DNA of 64,000 nt, from positions 1 through 64,000 of the forward strand of contig JAJPIR010000278.1 of assembly GCA_021324675.1 (NCBI GenBank), read 5' to 3'. This DNA comes from Actinomycetota bacterium. Lineage in GTDB: Bacteria > Actinomycetota > Actinomycetes > Mycobacteriales > Pseudonocardiaceae. The notes under the pieces are model-generated. The model made no database searches, was not told where the DNA came from, and saw only the letters and a program-made list of their open reading frames with translations. The translations under genes and the position numbers were made by a program. Below are positions 59,468 through 64,000 of the stretch, piece after piece; positions within the stretch are counted from its first letter, which is position 1; each line of letters starts with the position of its first letter.

Positions 59468-62014
59468 ATGGGCAGCCTCGCGATTCCGCGCATCGGTGTC
59501 GAGGAAGAGTTTCACATCGTCGACCTCCAGACCTGCAAAGCGACGCCGGCTGTCGATGCCATGCTCGCGCAGCTGGAAGGCGACTCGTTTTTTCCTGAGC
59601 TGCAGCGGTCGCTGGTTGAGGCCAATACATTGCCGTGCGAGAGCCTCGACGAGCTGCGCGCTCAGTTATGCCGCCTGCGCCGCCGCCTGACCGAAGTGGC
59701 CGATCCACTCGGGCTGGGCGTGGTGGCAGCCGGCACCGTTCCGCTGGTCGACCTGACCGGCATCAACATCAGCGCGGGCGCCCGCTATGAGCGGATGCAG
59801 CATGAGTACCAGATGCTGGTCAGGGAACAGCACATCTGCGGGGCCCAGGTGCACGTTGACGTGCCCGACCGGGACGTCGCCGTGTCCGTGGTACAGCACG
59901 TGTCGCCTTACCTGCCGATCTTTCTGGCGCTGTCGGCCAGCTCGCCGTACTGGCGGGGGATCGACAGCGGGTACGCCAGCTACCGCTGCATGGTGTGGCA
60001 GCGCTGGCCGACTGCCGGGCCGCCGGGGCCCGTGCGTACCGCCGCCGACTACGACGCCATGGTGGCCGACCTGGTCGCTTCCGGCACGATCAGCGACCCC
60101 GGCATGGTGTATTTCGACATCCGCCCGTCGTCGCACCTGCCCACCGTCGAATTGCGGATCTGCGATGCCTGCCCGATGGTGGACGACGTCGTGCTCATTG
60201 CCGGATTGTTCCGGGCACTGGTGCAGCGGGCCCGCGGATGGGTCGCCGACGGCAAGCCGCTTCCCCAGATCCGTCACGAGCTGCTGCGGGCGGCGACCTG
60301 GCGGGCCGCCCGGTCGGGGTTGGAGGGGGACCTTGTTGACCTTGCCGGTGCCGGCAGGCCGGCTCTCGTTGCGCCGTCGCTGCTGGTCGAACGCCTGGTC
60401 AGCGAGTTACGCCCGGAGCTGGATGCCTTCGGCGACTGGAAGCAGGTCTGCGAGCTGTCCCAGCGCGCTCTTGCAGCGGGCAGCTCGGCAGCCCGCCAGC
60501 GCCGGACGTTCGGCCGGCGCGGTGAGCTCACCGACGTGGTGCGAGACTTGCTGGCGCAGACCCGCGGAGAATCGCTCCCGCGTACCCCACCCACCACGGT
60601 GCCTGCGACACCGGCTCTGCTCAATGGCTACCGATGTGCGGGTTATGACGAGGCAGTTGACGCAGGCGGCCGCGTTGTGCCGCACTACGGGTGGCTGTTC
60701 CGGGCGCTCGACCGGCTGGGGGCACCGGGCATGAAGGCGGCGGTCGCCGCGATGCACACCGAGCAGCGGGCTCGGGGTGTGACGTTCCGGGTGTCCGACG
60801 ATGAGCCGGATCGGCTGTTCCCCCTGGACCTGGTGCCGCGCATCGTGACCGCCGAGGACTGGGCGATGCTGACCCCGGGCCTCATCCAGCGGGTATGCGC
60901 GCTAGAGGCTTTCCTGCACGACGCCTACGGCCGGCGGGAGGCCATCCGGGATGGCGTGCTGCCGGCGTCGGTGGTGGACGGTTCGCCTGGCTGGAGCCGC
61001 TTGGGGGCGCTGGCGGGTCCAGGCACGGTACGGGCCGCCGTCAGCGGGATCGATCTGGTGCGCGACAGCGCGCATCGCTGGCTGGTCCTGGAAGACAATC
61101 TGCGGGTGCCTTCGGGCATCGGGTACGCGATGACCAGCCGGCGGCTGGTGCGCAGCGTGTTACCGGCTTTGGAGCCGCCCGCGGGTGTCGTTCCGCTGGA
61201 AGGGGTGCCTGAACTGCTGCGCAAGACGCTGCTGGCCGCGGTTCCCGACGGCGTCTGTGACGACACGATCGCGCTGCTCAGCACCGGCCCCATTGATGCC
61301 GCCTTCTACGAGCATCAGCTGCTGGCCGATCAGATGGCGCTGCGGCTGGTGACCCCGGCAGAACTGACCGTTACCGATAGCGGGGTTTATGCCGGGGATC
61401 AGCGGCTGTGCGTGCTCTACCGGCGGCTCGACGAGCAGACCCTGCTCCAGGCGGCCGGGGCGGACGGCCAGCGCATCGGGCCCGCGATCTGCGCCGCCCT
61501 GGCTGATGGCCGGGTGAGCTTGCTCAACGCGCTGGGCAACGGTCTCGGTGACGACAAGCGCGTCTATGCCTACGTGCCCGACATGATCACCTACTACCTG
61601 GGCGAGCAACCGATACTCCCCCAGGTGCCCACCTATCCGTGCGCTGACCCGCTGCATCTCACCCACGTGCTCGACCGGCTCGGCGAGCTGGTGCTCAAGC
61701 CAGTGGACGGCTCCGGCGGTCACGGCGTCGTCATCGGACCCGCTGCCGACCGGCCCCAACTGGCCGAACTGGCCACCGCTGTCCGGGCACATCCGGAGAA
61801 CTGGGTCGCCCAGGACCTGGTGTCCCTGTCCACGCATCCCACCTTTGCCGGCACGCACCTGGAGCCGCGCGCGATCGACCTGCGCGCGTTCGTCCTGCTC
61901 GGTGAACGGGCTGAAGTGCCGCCCGCTGCTCTGACCCGGGTTGCCTCCCGCGGCAGCATGATCGTCAATTCGTCGCGCGGCGGCGGCGCGAAGGACACCT
62001 GGATCCTGCGGTGA
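59468..62014 (+). CDS. carboxylate-amine ligase (YbdK-like) fused to circularly permuted ATP-grasp
   Basis: 848 aa. Residues 1 to about 375 are a GCS2/YbdK-type glutamate-cysteine ligase-like domain: IPRIGVEEEFHIVDLQT, HICGAQVHVDVPDRDVAVSV and DIRPSSHLPTVELRICDACP. Residues about 395-848 are a circularly permuted ATP-grasp of the CP_ATPgrasp_2 type: LVLEDNLRVPSGIGYAM, VYAYVPDMITYYLGEQP and LVLKPVDGSGGHGVVIG, ending in NSSRGGGAKDTWILR. Both domains form amide or peptide bonds using ATP. The AsnO-type gene follows after 70 bases. Together they should build a small peptide. The stop codon lies in a tandem repeat. Confidence 0.9.
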   Translation: MGSLAIPRIGVEEEFHIVDLQTCKATPAVDAMLAQLEGDSFFPELQRSLVEANTLPCESLDELRAQLCRLRRRLTEVADPLGLGVVAAGTVPLVDLTGINISAGARYERMQHEYQMLVREQHICGAQVHVDVPDRDVAVSVVQHVSPYLPIFLALSASSPYWRGIDSGYASYRCMVWQRWPTAGPPGPVRTAADYDAMVADLVASGTISDPGMVYFDIRPSSHLPTVELRICDACPMVDDVVLIAGLFRALVQRARGWVADGKPLPQIRHELLRAATWRAARSGLEGDLVDLAGAGRPALVAPSLLVERLVSELRPELDAFGDWKQVCELSQRALAAGSSAARQRRTFGRRGELTDVVRDLLAQTRGESLPRTPPTTVPATPALLNGYRCAGYDEAVDAGGRVVPHYGWLFRALDRLGAPGMKAAVAAMHTEQRARGVTFRVSDDEPDRLFPLDLVPRIVTAEDWAMLTPGLIQRVCALEAFLHDAYGRREAIRDGVLPASVVDGSPGWSRLGALAGPGTVRAAVSGIDLVRDSAHRWLVLEDNLRVPSGIGYAMTSRRLVRSVLPALEPPAGVVPLEGVPELLRKTLLAAVPDGVCDDTIALLSTGPIDAAFYEHQLLADQMALRLVTPAELTVTDSGVYAGDQRLCVLYRRLDEQTLLQAAGADGQRIGPAICAALADGRVSLLNALGNGLGDDKRVYAYVPDMITYYLGEQPILPQVPTYPCADPLHLTHVLDRLGELVLKPVDGSGGHGVVIGPAADRPQLAELATAVRAHPENWVAQDLVSLSTHPTFAGTHLEPRAIDLRAFVLLGERAEVPPAALTRVASRGSMIVNSSRGGGAKDTWILR

Positions 62015-62071
62015 GCGAAGGACACCCGGATCCTGCGGTGAGCGAAGGACACCTGGATCCTGCTGCGGTGA
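61988..62071. repeat. 27-bp tandem repeat, three units, over a stop codon
   Basis: Units 61988-62014, 62015-62041 and 62042-62071 share GCGAAGGACACCTGGATCCT followed by GCGGTGA. The third has a 3-bp insertion. The first unit encodes the last codons and stop of the ligase/ATP-grasp gene. The copies fill the gap up to the ribosome site of the next gene. Confidence 0.92.
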
Positions 62072-62084
62072 AAGGAGCTTGCTG

Positions 62085-63866
62085 ATGTGCGGTATCGCCG
62101 GAGAGATCAGGTTCGACGACGTTCCGGCCGACGTCGATGCGGTTACCACCATGACGGCCGCGCTGCACCGCCGCGGCCCGGATGCCTGGGGCATCCATGC
62201 GGGTGGGCGCACCGCGCTCGGTCACCGGAGGCTGAAGATCATCGACCTGTCCGATCGGGCGGTGCAGCCCATGGTCGACCCAGAGCTTGGGCTGACCGTG
62301 GTGTTCAACGGCTTGATCTACAACTATCGCCAGCTGCGTGCCGAGCTGCTCGCCGACGGCTACCGCTTTTTCTCGGATTCCGACAGCGAGGTACTGCTCA
62401 AGGCCTACCACCGGTGGGGCACTCACTGCGTGGATCGCTTCCTCGGCATGTTCGCCTTCGCGGTACTCGAACGTGACAGCGGGCGCCTGGTGCTGGGCCG
62501 GGACCGGCTCGGTATCAAACCGCTGTACCTGGCCCGGACCGGACACCGGTTGCGCTTCGCTTCCACGCTGCCCGCGCTGCTCGCCGCCGGCGGGGTGGAC
62601 ACCTCGATCGATCCGGTGGCCTTGCACCACTACCTGAGCTTCCACTCCGTCGTGCCCGCCCCCCGCACGATCCTCGCCGGAGTGGAGAAGCTGCCACCGG
62701 CCACGGTCCGCACCGTGCACCCCGACGGCCGCTCCGAGGACCGCTACTACTGGCGTCCGGCGTTCTCCCGCCATGCCGATCTACCCCGGCACCCCGATAT
62801 CACCGACTGGCCGGCAGCGGTGCTGGCTGCGCTGCGGTTGGCAGTGGAGCGTCGTATGGTGGCCGACGTCCCGGTGGGCATCCTGCTTTCCGGCGGGATC
62901 GACTCCAGCCTGGTGGTGGCACTGCTGGCGGAGGGCGGCCAGCAGCTGCGCACGTTCAGCGTCGGGTTCGAGGCTGCCGGTGGGGAGTCGGGGGACGAAT
63001 TCCAGTACTCCGACCTGGTCGCGGCGCATTTCGGCACCGATCACCAGAAGATCATGATCCCGTCAGATCGTCTCCTGCCGGCGGTGGACGCGGCCATCGA
63101 GGCGATGAGCGAACCGATGGTCAGCCATGACTGTGTCGCTTTTTACCTGCTGGCCGAGGAGGTTTCCCGCTCGGTGACCGTGGTGCAGTCCGGGCAGGGA
63201 GCCGACGAGGTGTTCGCCGGCTACGACTGGTACCCACCGCTGGCCAACGTGCCGCGAGACCGGGCCGCCGCAGCGTACGCGGCGGTGTTTGTCGACCGAC
63301 CGCACACCTCGATGAGCGACTTGCTGGAGCCCGAGTGGCTGGCCGAAAGTGACCACAGCCAGATGTTCATCGACGACCACTTTGCCGCTCCCGGGGCCGA
63401 CACAGCGCTGGATGCGGCGTTACGGCTGGATACGACGATCATGTTGGTCGATGACCCGGTCAAGCGGCTAGACAACATGACCATGGCGTGGGCACTCGAA
63501 GCGCGGGTCCCATTCCTCGATCACGAGCTGGTCGAACTCGCGGCCGCCTGCCCGCCGGAGCTCAAGCTCGCCAGCGGGGGCAAGGGCGTGCTGAAAGCAG
63601 CCAGCCGCGGGGTGGTCCCGGATACGATCATCGATCGGCCCAAGGGGTACTTCCCGGTACCGGCCATCCGTCACCTGTCAGGTTCGTTCCTGGACCGGGT
63701 CCGTGACGCCGTGACCGATCCTGTGGCCAAGGATCGGGGTCTATTCCGCTCGGACTGGTTGCATCGCATGCTTGCCAGTCCCAACACTGAGCGGACAACG
63801 CTGGGATCCAACGCCTTGTGGCAGGTCGCCCTGCTGGAAATGTGGTTGCAGGAAAGGAAGATCTAG
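62085..63866 (+). CDS. AsnO-type amidotransferase (N-acetylglutaminylglutamine amidotransferase-like)
   Basis: 593 aa, asparagine synthetase B family. MCGIAGEIRFDD gives the glutaminase nucleophile Cys2. LGHRRLKIIDLSDRAVQPMV and VVFNGLIYNYRQLRAEL complete the glutaminase domain. VPVGILLSGGIDSSLVVALL is the PP-loop and SGQGADEVFAGYDWYPPL the synthetase core. The N-terminal wording closely follows TIGR03104, the enzyme that amidates N-acetylglutaminylglutamine to an osmoprotectant. I set the start at 62085, after AAAGGAG. The substrate is inferred from that family and from the neighbouring ligase. Confidence 0.9.
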   Translation: MCGIAGEIRFDDVPADVDAVTTMTAALHRRGPDAWGIHAGGRTALGHRRLKIIDLSDRAVQPMVDPELGLTVVFNGLIYNYRQLRAELLADGYRFFSDSDSEVLLKAYHRWGTHCVDRFLGMFAFAVLERDSGRLVLGRDRLGIKPLYLARTGHRLRFASTLPALLAAGGVDTSIDPVALHHYLSFHSVVPAPRTILAGVEKLPPATVRTVHPDGRSEDRYYWRPAFSRHADLPRHPDITDWPAAVLAALRLAVERRMVADVPVGILLSGGIDSSLVVALLAEGGQQLRTFSVGFEAAGGESGDEFQYSDLVAAHFGTDHQKIMIPSDRLLPAVDAAIEAMSEPMVSHDCVAFYLLAEEVSRSVTVVQSGQGADEVFAGYDWYPPLANVPRDRAAAAYAAVFVDRPHTSMSDLLEPEWLAESDHSQMFIDDHFAAPGADTALDAALRLDTTIMLVDDPVKRLDNMTMAWALEARVPFLDHELVELAAACPPELKLASGGKGVLKAASRGVVPDTIIDRPKGYFPVPAIRHLSGSFLDRVRDAVTDPVAKDRGLFRSDWLHRMLASPNTERTTLGSNALWQVALLEMWLQERKI

Positions 63867-64000
63867 GTGGATGCGAGCTCGGAGAGAGCCAGTGACCTTG
63901 CGCGTCGCCGGCGAGACCGGCTCGCTGCTGCGTCACCGGGTCTTGACTGGCTCGCTGCTGCGTCGCCGGGTCTTGACTGGCTCGCTGCCGAGACCTGTAT
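63867..64000 (+). CDS. partial gene, next member of the amidotransferase operon
   Basis: A GTG directly after the AsnO-type stop opens a frame to the window edge, encoding MDASSERASDLARRRRDRLA and then the decapeptide LAAASPGLDW twice. The ribosome site (GGAAAGGAAG) is inside the upstream gene, so the two are coupled. Too little is present to name it. In related clusters the next gene is a GNAT/ATP-grasp synthetase or an M42-type hydrolase. Confidence 0.55.
   Translation, partial: MDASSERASDLARRRRDRLAAASPGLDWLAAASPGLDWLAAETC
63921..63980. repeat. 30-bp in-frame tandem duplication
   Basis: Two units (63921-63950 and 63951-63980) differ at one base and repeat ten codons of the partial gene without changing the frame. 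Confidence 0.9.

Overview
The window reads as chromosomal DNA of a high-GC actinobacterium. The evidence is strongly GC-biased third codon positions, many GTG starts and ATGA/GTGA gene overlaps. Actinobacterial families are also present: TIGR04222 protein with DUF692, MacS/MacR-like two-component pair, GTP-dependent PEP carboxykinase, F420-type LLM oxidoreductase, menaquinone synthesis and a Huc/Hhy-like [NiFe]-hydrogenase operon. Pseudonocardiales is the best guess, but that is inference because no rRNA is present. No tRNA, rRNA, CRISPR or prophage was seen.

Region 1 (1-5.2 kb): a translationally coupled three-gene set encodes a membrane protein with a Gly/Cys tail, a DUF692 (MNIO-type) enzyme and a small partner protein. 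This resembles a modification system acting on the Cys-rich tail. It is followed by a small exported six-Cys protein, an aminotransferase, a HemK-like methyltransferase and a decayed CDGSH-like partner gene. Region 2 (5.3-16.5 kb): general metabolism (VOC/PhnB, LLM oxidoreductase, SAM methyltransferase plus threonine aldolase). A MerR-fadA-fadB beta-oxidation operon has tandem palindromic operators. A glutathionyl-hydroquinone-reductase-like protein, an AI-2E family permease, Mug glycosylase and a VOC protein follow. Region 3 (16.7-24.5 kb): histidine kinase/LuxR regulator pair, an AIM24 gene bracketed by a perfect 23-bp inverted repeat, a sliding-clamp paralogue outside any dnaA context, an amidohydrolase, NYN protein, TrmB and DUF6457. 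Region 4 (24.5-37.8 kb): a short Gly/Cys peptide gene divergent from tldD-tldE, then pckG convergent with menD, DUF3311 plus sodium/solute symporter, lipoprotein, phosphoribosyltransferase, selD and an FMN reductase. Region 5 (37.8-42.8 kb): an accessory-looking membrane protein/lipoprotein pair, an ACT-GNAT protein and an S9 peptidase.

Region 6 (42.8-54.3 kb) is a [NiFe]-hydrogenase locus. Reading leftward from a divergent promoter it holds small subunit, large subunit, maturation endopeptidase, an unknown 93-aa protein, a TPR-like protein, an unknown 119-aa protein, a NifU-Rieske iron-sulfur protein, an NHL-repeat protein, HypC and a DUF6390 protein fused to a MarR domain. A MarR paralogue and a MarR fragment follow. 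An AraC regulator and HypA lie on the other side of the promoter. HypB, D, E and F are not in the window. Region 7 (54.3-57.5 kb): decayed ArsR gene, an orphan IS3-type OrfA and a degenerate GGDEF-EAL protein. Region 8 (57.7-64 kb): a Tat-exported heme peroxidase, then a fused carboxylate-amine ligase/circularly permuted ATP-grasp protein and an AsnO-type amidotransferase. The last two suggest synthesis of a small amidated peptide solute related to N-acetylglutaminylglutamine amide.

Two non-coding themes run through the window. One is a family of three nested palindromes (8.7, 15.4, 34.4 kb). The other is repeated short tandem duplications that sit on or just after stop codons (2.8, 13.0, 16.5, 51.5, 62.0 kb).
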